Positions 7,548-15,755 of a DNA stretch of 64,000 bases are shown piece after piece. Where the stretch lies: the NCBI GenBank assembly GCA_002257025.1, contig NCHA01000004.1, positions 62,001-126,000 on the forward strand, written 5' to 3'. Numbering within the stretch: position 1 is the first letter of the stretch; each line of letters starts with the position of its first letter. The position numbers and the translations under genes are program-made. A model generated the notes under the pieces. That model was given only the letters and a program-made list of their open reading frames with translations. It ran no database searches and was not told where the DNA came from. This DNA is from Sphingobacteriales bacterium 16-39-50. Lineage in GTDB: Bacteria > Bacteroidota > Bacteroidia > Sphingobacteriales > Sphingobacteriaceae.

Positions 7548-8666
7548 TTATCCACTGGAAACTACTGATTCGCTAAATGTATAACTGGTACTTCTGCCGC
7601 CAGCAGCTTCTTTAACCAATATTCCCCGCTCTATTAGATCTTGAATATCACGTGTAGCCGTATCTTGTGAGCATTTGGCCATTTTAGCCCATTTAGATGA
7701 ATTAAGGACACCAAAGAATCCGTCGAACAACTTATTCAACATATATTTTTGCCTATCATTCAAATTGCGGGTAGCCGAATTTTCCCAAAGTTTCGCTTTT
7801 CGCATAACTACAGCTAAAGTTTCGTCTGTGTTACTTAATGCCCGTCCAAAGCATAAAAGGAACCATAGTAACCATTCAGTTATATTCAGTGAGTCTTTCT
7901 GGGTATTTTCTAAGATATCATAATACGAGTTTCTTTCTGCCTGGATTTGGGCCGACATGCTATAGAACCGTTGAGGGCTACCATCAGCGCGCGCGAGTTG
8001 CATATCGGTTATAGCACGCGCTATGCGACCATTCCCATCTTCAAATGGGTGAATGGTAACAAACCATAAATGTGCTATACCTGCTTTTAACACGGGGTCA
8101 ATGCTCATATTAGTATTAAACCAAGCTATGAACTGACGCATTTCATGATTTAGGATTTCTGAATCCGGAGCTTGGTAATGTACTTTTCCACGACCCATGG
8201 GTCCAGAAACAACTTGCATTGGATCATCTTTCCCGTTATCACGCCAGGCGCCTACAACGATCTTAGCCATACCACTCCGACCGGTGGGGAATAATGCAGC
8301 GTGCCATCCAAATAAACGATCGTCAATAAGTTCCTCTGTATAGCCTTGAGTAGCGTCTAACATCATTTCAACAACCCCATCCACATTCCTGTCAGAGGGC
8401 ACAAGACCGGCAACTTCCATTCCAAGTCGCCTGGCAATAGATGACCGTACTTGGTCTGGATTCAGAATTTCTCCTTCAATTTCACTCGATTTTACGACGT
8501 CCTGAGTTAAAGTTTGCAGAGTTGCTTCTTCCCGAAGAGAAAAGCCTATACCCTCCATCTTACCCAGTAGTCGTCCTTGACGATGACGAACCTCTGCTAA
8601 AACCTCAGCCAGAGCATCATTATCCCAGGTAAATGCAGGCCATTTTGAAAGTTGATATATGTACAT
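7548..8666 (-). CDS. Fic-family AMPylase-type protein with DUF4172 N-terminus and winged-helix C-terminus
   Basis: A 372-residue Fic protein. Residues 1-80 resemble DUF4172 and contain the inhibitory motif S60-S-E-I-E64-G65, which marks a class II self-inhibited Fic enzyme. The catalytic motif HPFEDGNGR is at 206-214, intact. The C-terminal 75 residues form a winged-helix DNA-binding region (KMAKCSQDTATRDIQDLIERGILV). Known Fic enzymes transfer AMP or another nucleotide part to a target hydroxyl. The DNA-binding domain plus multiple repeats directly upstream suggest autoregulation. The target is not deducible. Confidence 0.92.
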   Translation of the reverse strand: MYIYQLSKWPAFTWDNDALAEVLAEVRHRQGRLLGKMEGIGFSLREEATLQTLTQDVVKSSEIEGEILNPDQVRSSIARRLGMEVAGLVPSDRNVDGVVEMMLDATQGYTEELIDDRLFGWHAALFPTGRSGMAKIVVGAWRDNGKDDPMQVVSGPMGRGKVHYQAPDSEILNHEMRQFIAWFNTNMSIDPVLKAGIAHLWFVTIHPFEDGNGRIARAITDMQLARADGSPQRFYSMSAQIQAERNSYYDILENTQKDSLNITEWLLWFLLCFGRALSNTDETLAVVMRKAKLWENSATRNLNDRQKYMLNKLFDGFFGVLNSSKWAKMAKCSQDTATRDIQDLIERGILVKEAAGGRSTSYTFSESVVSSG

Positions 8667-8670
8667 TGCC

Positions 8671-8774
8671 CTATTCTCCGCAAGTTATGCGTCAAATATA
8701 GCATATATTCTCAGCAAAAGTCAAAATAATTTACGCAAATCATGCGGAGAATAGCTAGCTTATTCTTCGCATGA
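8671..8774 (-). promoter_or_regulatory. Cluster of four operator-like repeats upstream of fic
   Basis: Within 110 bases upstream of the start codon are four copies of TATTCTCCGCA: 8672-8682 (exact), 8706-8716 (one change), 8743-8753 (exact, inverted) and 8761-8771 (one change). The outer pair gives a perfect 12-bp inverted repeat, CTATTCTCCGCA (8671-8682) with TGCGGAGAATAG (8743-8754). Two copies continue into CGCA-N5-TGCG dyads. The layout fits binding by the C-terminal winged helix of the Fic protein. Confidence 0.65.
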
Positions 8775-8923
8775 CTGGAATAAACAAATAAGCAAAATCA
8801 ATCCCCAATATCCTTAAATTAACAGAATTATAAACCCGGCTTCTTCAATGGAGTTTTTGAAAATCCCCCTACAAAATTGCTCACAAATACAGCTTAGAAT
8901 ACTCAAAAGGGCATAAAATAACA

Positions 8924-8947
8924 AAACCCCAGATCACTCTGAGGTTT
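8924..8947 (-). terminator. Terminator downstream of the tRNA gene
   Basis: Stem AAACCCCAGA (8924-8933) / TCTGAGGTTT (8938-8947) with one mismatch. Read on the minus strand it is followed by TTTTGTTATTTT, just past the tRNA 3' end. Confidence 0.6.
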
Positions 8948-8956
8948 CATTTTAAG

Positions 8957-9030
8957 TGCGCCCACCTGGGCTCGAACCAGGGACCAAAAGATTATGAGTC
9001 TTCTACTCTAACCAACTGAGCTATGGGCGC
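8957..9030 (-). tRNA. tRNA-Met (anticodon CAT)
   Basis: A 74-base cloverleaf on the minus strand: acceptor arm GCGCCCA / TGGGCGC with discriminator A, D-arm AGCTCAGTTGGTTAGAG, anticodon loop ACTCATAAT, T-arm GGTTCGAGCC. The 3' CCA is not encoded. A CAT anticodon can also be the Ile2 tRNA read after lysidine modification; I favour elongator Met because of the acceptor stem, but not firmly. Confidence 0.88.
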
Positions 9031-9036
9031 TCATTG

Positions 9037-9129
9037 TACACCGTAGCTTTAGCGAAGGTGTATCGTCCGACGTAGCTTTAGCGAAGTCGGATTGTTGATT
9101 CCCCACCTACGCTAAAAAGCTACGGCGGG
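9037..9129. repeat. Three constant-loop hairpins with covarying stems
   Basis: Copy 1: TACACC (9037-9042), GTAGCTTTAGCGAA, GGTGTA (9057-9062). Copy 2: TCCGAC (9066-9071), the same 14-base loop, GTCGGA (9086-9091). Copy 3, inverted: CCCACC (9102-9107), a slightly longer loop, GGCGGG (9124-9129). Loops are conserved while stems differ and stay paired. Copy 1 starts seven bases from the tRNA 5' end. Confidence 0.8.
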
Positions 9130-9304
9130 TGAATAAGGATGCAATTTTACGGAAATGCTTTGGGATTCTAAAATAGAATTTAGGAATTATTCGAATTTGA
9201 TAAACGAGTGATGTTTAATAGGGATTTGGAGCCCAAACACCTATCTTCAAAACTAAATAAATACAAGGCTCTGCCCTAATGTCCATTTTACGCATCAAAG
9301 TATC

Positions 9305-10597
9305 TTACAAAAATTGATTGATCAATAGCACTCCAAGCAAGCCAAGCACCGAAACCAAACTCTCCATTATAGTCCAGGTGCCGAAAGTCTGTTTCAAACT
9401 AAGGTTAAAATATTCCTTAAACATCCAGAATCCGGCATCGTTCACATGAGAAAACATCAGACTACCGGCACCTATAGAAAGCACCATTAACTCTGCAGAA
9501 ACACCACTCCCGACCAATGGCAGGACAATACCTGCTGCTGTAAGTCCGGCAACCGTAGCCGAACCCAGAGTAACCCTGATTAAAGCAGCGATGAGCCATC
9601 CAAGAAATAAAGGTGAAAGATCAAACCTTGCGGAAAACTCTTTGACTGTATCTCCTACCCCACTGTCAATAAGAACCTGCTTAAATGCACCGCCTGCGGC
9701 AATAATCAGAATAATCATCGCTACACCCTTAAGCCCATCAGCACTGTAATCCATTGCCTTAGCTATTGGGATTTTGAGAATTATGATGCTAAGCAATACC
9801 GCTGTCAGCAAGGCAACTGTAGGATCTGCCATAAACACAAACAGAGGTTGAATAGCTTCAGAACGAATGAAAAAAGTTCCCGCAGTACCCGCAATTATTA
9901 AAAATACCGGCAGCAAAGCTGTGATAAAGCTTCTGAAGCCTGATGGCAGTAGTTTCTCTTCTTCTGGTAAGAATTCAAGAGGACTGACAGCAGACAAATT
10001 ATTCTTCAGGATGATACGGGGTAAAATTATTCCTCCGGCGATCGCAACAGGAATAGTTAATATTAAACCATAGATAAGAATAATGCCCACATCGGCTTTA
10101 AATATGGATGCTATGGCCAATGGACCGGGATGAGGAGGGAGAAAACCATGAGTAACCGACAATGAAGCTGCCATTGGCAAAGCCAGGTATAATAAAGGCA
10201 AACGCGTTGTAGATGCAATGGCAAATATCAAAGGAACCAGAACCACAAATCCTGCATTATAGAATAAAGGGATACCAACCAGCAAACCCGTTAATAATAT
10301 AGCCCATTGAATATTTTTAATCCCGAAAAGACGGATCAGAATGAATACGATTTTTTTGGAAGAACCACTTTCTTCAATCAATTTACCCAACATTGCACCC
10401 AGAGCTAATACCATCACCATACTTCCGAGTGTACTGCCTATACCGCTTGCAATGGTCGTCATTACCTTCCCCGGTGACATCCCCAACAACAAGCCGGTGA
10501 CAATGGATACGATCAATAAGGCCAGCATTGGGCTTATTTTTTTGACAATAAGAACCAGCAGAAGCAGAAGTCCGAAGAGTACAATAAGTAAGGTCAT
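9305..10597 (-). CDS. GntP-family gluconate/H+ symporter
   Basis: A 430-residue inner-membrane protein with about 12 hydrophobic segments and the features of the gluconate permease family (N-terminal SPMLALLIVSIVTGLLLGM; the central HGFLPPHPGPLAI; C-terminal SHVNDAGFWMFKEYF). Family members import gluconate or related sugar acids by proton symport. No gluconate kinase or dehydratase gene is nearby, so the substrate is open. It sits alone between a tRNA and the ThuA-like gene, which is on the same strand after 128 bases. Confidence 0.9.
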   Translation of the reverse strand: MTLLIVLFGLLLLLVLIVKKISPMLALLIVSIVTGLLLGMSPGKVMTTIASGIGSTLGSMVMVLALGAMLGKLIEESGSSKKIVFILIRLFGIKNIQWAILLTGLLVGIPLFYNAGFVVLVPLIFAIASTTRLPLLYLALPMAASLSVTHGFLPPHPGPLAIASIFKADVGIILIYGLILTIPVAIAGGIILPRIILKNNLSAVSPLEFLPEEEKLLPSGFRSFITALLPVFLIIAGTAGTFFIRSEAIQPLFVFMADPTVALLTAVLLSIIILKIPIAKAMDYSADGLKGVAMIILIIAAGGAFKQVLIDSGVGDTVKEFSARFDLSPLFLGWLIAALIRVTLGSATVAGLTAAGIVLPLVGSGVSAELMVLSIGAGSLMFSHVNDAGFWMFKEYFNLSLKQTFGTWTIMESLVSVLGLLGVLLINQFL

Positions 10598-10725
10598 AAC
10601 GATAAATTAATTATCCGAAAAACTGATTTATTATATCTAAAGATTAGCAAATAAATCTTTAGATAACAAAATATTGATAGAAATAAGCAAACAAAGTTTT
10701 CAGAATTTCTTCAATAAAACCCTGA

Positions 10726-11502
10726 TTATTTCAATTTTGAAGCCGCCCAGAATATGGCATTCTTGTACAGGGTAGTATAAGATGGATTTTCGAATAGTTC
10801 AGGGCCATGCCCCATAAAAATGTAGAGATTTCTGGCTTTCATTTTTGTACTTGTCCAGATAACGGGATGATCACCCATCTTAACATCCCTTACCGGGATA
10901 TAGGTATTTTCATCTACTGTGGCCAGAACCTGTATATTTTTATTCAATCGCGGACTTTTATCATAGGTATACCATTCTTCTCTGACGATAGGAAAGGAAG
11001 CCGGTACACCTGCCATAACAGGATGTCTCTTCATCTCCACATTCACTGTAGCCGCTGCAAAATCCGGGATGTACTTTTTGAATTGAATACCGCCCATAAA
11101 GTTGGAAAACCACTGCCATAATGGGAAACCATCGAAAGTTCCAAGGAGGGTGGCATGATGAAAACCAATCCAGCCTCCATTTCCCTGTTCGATATATTCA
11201 ATAAACGCATCCTCGGATTCTTTATTCCAGGAATAAGGAGGATAATCGATCTGAAGAAATAGTTGATAATGTTTGAGGAACTCCTTAGTAATGGGCTTGG
11301 TATCTGTATAATAATCAATGGTAAAATTACTGTCGGCTGCAAGTTTGTTCAACCAGATCTTCGCTGCCTGAGTGTGCTGAAGATGGTACCCGCCGTTCTC
11401 TCCTATGGCCAACACCTTAAATCGCGGTTTAATTGTTTGAGCGCTGACAGCACTAATGAAAAACGGAATGCAGAGTAATAAAAGTATTTGAAGCAGCCTC
11501 AT
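10726..11502 (-). CDS. Secreted ThuA-domain protein
   Basis: 258 residues with a cleavable signal peptide (MRLLQILLLLCIPFFISAVSA) and a ThuA-like domain of class I glutamine-amidotransferase fold. Visible markers: LQIDYPPYSW, GGWIGFHHATLLGTFDGFPLWQWF, MGGIQFKKY, RHPVMAGVP, VREEWYTYDKSPR, MGDHPVIW and MGHGPELF near the C-terminus. ThuA proteins are linked to trehalose and other sugar metabolism in Bacteroidota and Planctomycetes, but their reaction is not settled. The full dispersed repeat copy A begins within ten bases of this start codon, so the promoter must lie inside or beyond the repeat. Confidence 0.82.
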   Translation of the reverse strand: MRLLQILLLLCIPFFISAVSAQTIKPRFKVLAIGENGGYHLQHTQAAKIWLNKLAADSNFTIDYYTDTKPITKEFLKHYQLFLQIDYPPYSWNKESEDAFIEYIEQGNGGWIGFHHATLLGTFDGFPLWQWFSNFMGGIQFKKYIPDFAAATVNVEMKRHPVMAGVPASFPIVREEWYTYDKSPRLNKNIQVLATVDENTYIPVRDVKMGDHPVIWTSTKMKARNLYIFMGHGPELFENPSYTTLYKNAIFWAASKLK

Positions 11503-11510
11503 CTTTATTT

Positions 11511-11707
11511 TAACGTGAGTTCGATATTAAACTATCAAAAGATTAAAATTTAACCACATAGATTGACCTTTATTGTGCTTTAAAGGAAACATAGATTTTA
11601 GACACACATAGTTTGAAGCGAAGCTTCAAGCCTATCTGTGTCTAAAATGTAGCTTAGAAGCTATAAAATGCTATGTTTCTATGCGGTTTTTAAAATATTA
11701 TGTCGAG
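11511..11707. repeat. Dispersed hairpin repeat, family 1, copy A
   Basis: About 197 bp. It begins TAACGTGAGTTCGATATTAA, then AACCACATAGA, an internal stem TTTTAGACACA (11596-11606) / TGTGTCTAAAA (11637-11647), a TTGAAGCGAAGCTTCAA palindrome, and ends CTATGCGGTTTTTAAAATA. Three more copies lie at 27103-27292 (inverted), 33324-33504 and 44367-44587 (inverted). It encodes no protein. Terminal inversion (AACCACATAGA versus TCTATGCGGTT) is MITE-like. Confidence 0.85.
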
Positions 11708-11802
11708 TTATTGTTATTTTAAATATCACAGAACTATTCATTCAGCTTAATACAGAGAATAACAGGAATTAGAGTTTCTGCTTCCCCGGAAAAGACCGGG
11801 AT

Positions 11803-13554
11803 TTACCAGTTAGAATTTGGAATGCGGACACAGAACTTGCTGCCTTTTCCAATCTCACTTTCCACCCAGATTGAACCGCCATTCTTTTCAATGAAATCTT
11901 TACACAGAAGTAGTCCAAGACCAGTACCCTGCTCATTATCCGTACCCCGGGTAGTAAAGGTCTCTTGCTCAAATAACTTTTTCTGGTCGGTCTCAGAGAT
12001 TCCAACTCCGGTATCTGTCACACATAGGATTGTATAATTCCCCTCAGTTCTGCTTGTTAGCTTAATACTTCCACCACGCTTTGAGAATTTTACAGCATTG
12101 GAAATCAGATTTCGGACCACCAACTGGATCATGTCCTTGTCAGCATAAACCTTACAACTCAATTGAATATTGTTTTCTATTAAGATATCTTTCTCATGAA
12201 TAGTGTTCTCAAAAAGATGGAGTATATTAACACTAATCTCTTTCAGATTAAAATAAACAGGTTTTACCACCTCACCCTGTAACTGACTCTTTGACCAGAA
12301 CAAAAGATTCTCAAGTAATCCGGTTGTATAACCTATATTCTTAGATAATTGGGGGACAAATGATTTAAACTCTTCCTCCGTAATCATACCCTCATTGAGC
12401 ATTTTGATAATGTCATTTAAATTGATCAGCGGGCCCCTCAGATCATGTGCAATTATTGAGAACAGCCGGTCTTTCAACTTGTTCATGCCTAAAAGCTGCT
12501 CCGATTGCAAACGAACCTTATTTTCAATTTCAACGCGCTCTGTAATATCCCTGACCAGAATGATCAAACCGCTGTATGCATGCTGATTTTCAAACAAAGG
12601 GGTAAGACTGGCTTCCAGGAAAAGTTCAGAATTCACAAGTTTTAGTTGTAGTTGCCCGCCTTTTCTGGCCTTAATCAAATCATAAAGTTCAGCCTGATCC
12701 GGAAGGATTAACTCCAGCCGCTTACCAATGATCTTTTTCTCTTCAATCGATAGTATCTTCCTGATTTCCTGATTCAAATCTACAATCCGGTCCTGATTAT
12801 CCGTCACGATCAGACCCTCGTTCATAGCTTCAATAACTTTCTCACGCGCAATTGGGATGATATCCAGCAATCTGAAACGAACGAGTCCGATACTGAGAAA
12901 CAGCATAGTAATGACGAATGCAAATGGTGTACTATCTATATGTCCCATTGGCCGGTAACCAAATAAGTACATTACATTGGCAACCCATGGAATGAATACC
13001 GCGATAAGAATGGTTAGGTTCTGCTTTCTGAAAACCTGATCAGACTTCCTGTATTTATTGACAAGCAAGATTACTCCCCAAACCAAAAGTGTATAGAAAT
13101 AAATAGTATGAACGATATACCATGGACCGGTTTCAAGACTTAACAAAGGAAACGGTCCGGAATTATCAAGGCTCACACTTTTATAATGGAGATGATGATA
13201 CGTATTGGTCCATACCATCATTAAGGTAATCAAAGGCAGCAGCATGAATGCATAAAAATACTTCGGATGCAGCCACTTATCTTTGCCGGCAAACTTTAAC
13301 AGGAACAATAACCAGAAAGCCGGAATGAAGGCTATTCCAAGATATTCAACATTGATCCAGAATAACATCTGTTCAAGACTGGTACTTGAAAGTTCTAATC
13401 CATAACTTAGCGCCCAGATTGCAATGCCTAACATCATAAATCCAAACCAGCGTACAACAATCTCATATCTGCGAAAAATCCTGACACACATATACAGTGT
13501 GATAAGGCCACAGATTATCAGAATAATTGAATAGGCATTCGGAATAAATGTCAT
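11803..13554 (-). CDS. Sensor histidine kinase with 7TM N-terminus and PAS domain
   Basis: A 583-residue membrane kinase. Residues 1-225 carry about seven helices of the histidine-kinase N-terminal 7TM type, followed by a PAS domain (about 240-335, EAMNEGLIVTDNQDRIVDLN). The HisKA phospho-acceptor is H370 in IIAHDLRGPLINL. The HATPase has an N-box (NLISNAVKFS), G1 (DTGVGI) and G2 (GTGLGLLLCKDF). All catalytic boxes are intact and there is no receiver domain. No response regulator is adjacent, so this is an orphan kinase. The signal is unknown. The gene is divergent from the HAD hydrolase gene. Confidence 0.92.
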   Translation of the reverse strand: MTFIPNAYSIILIICGLITLYMCVRIFRRYEIVVRWFGFMMLGIAIWALSYGLELSSTSLEQMLFWINVEYLGIAFIPAFWLLFLLKFAGKDKWLHPKYFYAFMLLPLITLMMVWTNTYHHLHYKSVSLDNSGPFPLLSLETGPWYIVHTIYFYTLLVWGVILLVNKYRKSDQVFRKQNLTILIAVFIPWVANVMYLFGYRPMGHIDSTPFAFVITMLFLSIGLVRFRLLDIIPIAREKVIEAMNEGLIVTDNQDRIVDLNQEIRKILSIEEKKIIGKRLELILPDQAELYDLIKARKGGQLQLKLVNSELFLEASLTPLFENQHAYSGLIILVRDITERVEIENKVRLQSEQLLGMNKLKDRLFSIIAHDLRGPLINLNDIIKMLNEGMITEEEFKSFVPQLSKNIGYTTGLLENLLFWSKSQLQGEVVKPVYFNLKEISVNILHLFENTIHEKDILIENNIQLSCKVYADKDMIQLVVRNLISNAVKFSKRGGSIKLTSRTEGNYTILCVTDTGVGISETDQKKLFEQETFTTRGTDNEQGTGLGLLLCKDFIEKNGGSIWVESEIGKGSKFCVRIPNSNW

Positions 13555-13637
13555 TTAGCAGATGGGATCGGGCACGTAAAACAAAACAGCGCTTTGTCTT
13601 TAAAAAGATCAAAAATATAATATACTGCACTAAATAT

Positions 13638-14276
13638 ATGAATAAGATTAGAAATATAATTTTCGATTATGGTAATGTAATTTTCACAATAGACTTTATC
13701 AGGGCCCAGCATAGTTTTACTGAGCTTGGAGTCAAAAACATAGAAAATTTCTTCTCGCATAAAGGTCACGATTCACTGTTTGATCAGTTTGAGCAAGGCC
13801 TTATTTCCTCCTCAGAATTCAGGGATGGTATCCGTAAAGTCACCGGAATCGAAAGTTTAAGCGATGCTGAAATCGATAAGGCATGGAATTCCCTGCTAAT
13901 CGGTGTACCTGAGCCAAATCATGATCTTCTTTTGAAAGTAAAAGAAAAATACAGAACCTTCCTGCTTAGTAATAATAATGAGATTCATTATAACTGGATC
14001 ATGGATTACCTCCAGAGAGAACATCGTTTAGATTCCAATGCAGTATTTTTTGAGAAGGATTATTACTCCCATCTGATGAAAATGCGGAAACCCAATCGGG
14101 AAATCTTTGAATTCGTGTTGCATGAGAACAATCTTAATCCTAAAGAAACCCTTTTTATAGATGATAGTCCGCAACATTTGAAAACTGCTGATATGCTGGG
14201 ACTTAACACCCACCTACTGACAGCGGATGAGACATTGGAAAGTTATTTGTATTCTTCTGGCTTGTTAAAGAAATAA
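13638..14276 (+). CDS. HAD-family hydrolase (subfamily IA)
   Basis: A 212-residue cytoplasmic phosphatase-like protein from ATG 13638. An upstream in-frame start at 13548 would add 30 basic residues that overlap the divergent kinase gene and look non-coding. Motif I is FDYGNVIF, with nucleophile Asp10 and Gly replacing the usual general-acid Asp, as in several HAD-IA proteins. Motif II is FLLSNNNE and motif IV is LFIDDSPQHL. The helical cap lies between motifs I and II. Many such proteins dephosphorylate small sugars or nucleotides; the substrate is unknown. It is convergent with the proline dehydrogenase gene across a heptamer array. Confidence 0.85.
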   Translation: MNKIRNIIFDYGNVIFTIDFIRAQHSFTELGVKNIENFFSHKGHDSLFDQFEQGLISSSEFRDGIRKVTGIESLSDAEIDKAWNSLLIGVPEPNHDLLLKVKEKYRTFLLSNNNEIHYNWIMDYLQREHRLDSNAVFFEKDYYSHLMKMRKPNREIFEFVLHENNLNPKETLFIDDSPQHLKTADMLGLNTHLLTADETLESYLYSSGLLKK

Positions 14277-14283
14277 TTTTTTT

Positions 14284-14485
14284 GATCAAGGAACAAAGAG
14301 CAAGGAGCAAAGACAGATTGGAGTAGAAGGACGATTAGCATTTTTATACGTAAGTCCCGATTCTTGATCAAGGATCAAAGAGCAAGGAGCAAGGACAGAT
14401 TGGAGTTAATTGGAGATTAGCATTTTTAGTCTTGATACTTTATTCTTTGTTCTCAAGCTTAGTTCTTGGTTCTTGATACTTGATA
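14284..14485. repeat. Heptamer repeat array, locus iii, between convergent genes
   Basis: A left block at 14284-14318 has 7-bp units GATCAAG, GAACAAA, GAGCAAG, GAGCAAA, GACAGAT. It recurs with few changes from about 14367 (GATCAAG, GATCAAA, GAGCAAG, GAGCAAG, GACAGAT). The facing right arm (about 14432-14485: TTGATAC, TTTATTC, TTTGTTC and, after a register shift, TGATACT) is their reverse complement in type. It abuts the stop codon of proline dehydrogenase and lies eight bases from that of the HAD gene. Confidence 0.8.
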
Positions 14486-15679
14486 CTACTTCAGTTTACG
14501 TCGCTTCATTTCCTCTGAGATCAAACGAAGTTCTCTGCCCATTTGCCCGGCAACCGATGTGTTTTCTTCCGCCCGCCTGAAAAGATAAGGCATAACTGCC
14601 TTTACGGGCCCATAAGGAACATATTTCGCAACATTATATCCTGCTGAACCCAGATTAAAGCTTAAATTATCACTCATCCCAAGTAATTGGGAAAAGTAAA
14701 TATGTTCATGATCATGTGGGATACCCTTTTCCTCGAGTAATCGAGTCAGTAATTCACAGCTAAATTCATTGTGAGTACCGGCGACAAAAGAAACAAAATC
14801 AATCTTACTGATACAAAGCTTTAAAGCATCATTATAATCATTATCTGTGGATTGCTTATCAGAATGAATTGGCGAAGCATAAGCCATCTCTGCAGCACGC
14901 TCACGTTCCTTTTCCATATAAGCACCCCTAACCAGTTTGGCTCCAAGTATAAATTGTTCTGAAACCGCTAATTTGATATCTGCCTGAAGCGAGGCTAATT
15001 TGTCATTTCTGTAAAGCTGGTACGTATTAAAAACGATCACCTGCTCCTGATTATACCTGCCCATCATTTCAAGAGCCATCGAATCTATCGGATCCTGAAT
15101 CCAGCTTTCTTCTGCGTCAATCATCACCCTGACATTCAGTTCATGTGCGAGTCGGCAGATCTGATCAACCCTATGACTCAGTCGTTGAAATTCTGATTTT
15201 TCAGCAGCTTCAAGAGCCTGCCCTGCGTTTATTTTCTCAAGCAAAGCAAATCTGCCCAGTCCGGTGACTTTAAACACCGTTAATGGAATACGATCGTCAC
15301 CATCCGCATGACGAATCGTTTTCATGATTTCTTCACAGGTATGATCGAATACCTCTTCATCATCTTCCCCCTCAACCGAATAATCGAGAATTGATCCTAC
15401 GCTGCCGGCATGAAGCTGAGCAACAGTTTGCTCACATTCCGCAATACTCTCTCCCCCGCAAAATTGACGGAAGATGGTAGCTTTAATCAGGGATTTAACT
15501 GGTAAGCCCAGCTTAAGAGCTGCATTGGTAATTGACGGACCAATCTTCGTAAGAAAATTAATACTTATAAACTTAAATAACCAGTATGCACGGGTTAGAT
15601 CTGCATTCGATTTTCCACGAAAAGCGATCTCAGTATTATCAAATGATAAATTATGGCTTTTTGCCGGGCGGCTCTTCAA
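14486..15679 (-). CDS. Proline dehydrogenase
   Basis: An FAD-dependent enzyme oxidising L-proline to pyrroline-5-carboxylate, first step of proline catabolism. The beta/alpha barrel is recognised by VMIDAEESWIQD, VFNTYQLYRND, KLVRGAYMEKERERA, FVAGTHNEFS and the C-terminal YVPYGPVKAVMPYLFRRAEEN. The frame has no ATG upstream of these; an apparent TTG at 15730 lies upstream of the likely transcription start. I choose TTG at 15679, giving MKSRPAKSHNLSFDNTEIAFRGKS, which matches how family members begin. It is a monofunctional type, with no fused P5C dehydrogenase. Uncertainty concerns only the start. Confidence 0.9.
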   Translation of the reverse strand: MKSRPAKSHNLSFDNTEIAFRGKSNADLTRAYWLFKFISINFLTKIGPSITNAALKLGLPVKSLIKATIFRQFCGGESIAECEQTVAQLHAGSVGSILDYSVEGEDDEEVFDHTCEEIMKTIRHADGDDRIPLTVFKVTGLGRFALLEKINAGQALEAAEKSEFQRLSHRVDQICRLAHELNVRVMIDAEESWIQDPIDSMALEMMGRYNQEQVIVFNTYQLYRNDKLASLQADIKLAVSEQFILGAKLVRGAYMEKERERAAEMAYASPIHSDKQSTDNDYNDALKLCISKIDFVSFVAGTHNEFSCELLTRLLEEKGIPHDHEHIYFSQLLGMSDNLSFNLGSAGYNVAKYVPYGPVKAVMPYLFRRAEENTSVAGQMGRELRLISEEMKRRKLK

Positions 15680-15697
15680 AATAATTGGTTTATTGCA

Positions 15698-15732
15698 CAA
15701 AGGTAGAAATATTGAGATATTAACATACAAAA
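15698..15732 (-). promoter_or_regulatory. Putative promoter of proline dehydrogenase
   Basis: On the minus strand TTTTG (15732-15728), 22 bases, then TACCTTTG (15705-15698) fit the Bacteroidota TTG / TAnnTTTG promoter. It argues that translation starts at or below base 15690. Confidence 0.5.
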
Positions 15733-15755
15733 GCTAAAATTTGTAAGTTTGTTGC

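Noticed and set aside
6924..8666. Defence island
   Set aside because: A Fic protein and a DUF6508-like pair are not enough; no restriction, CBASS, Abi or other defence markers seen.
14486..15730. Proline dehydrogenase start at TTG 15730
   Set aside because: It lies upstream of the likely transcription start, and the extra residues do not resemble the family.
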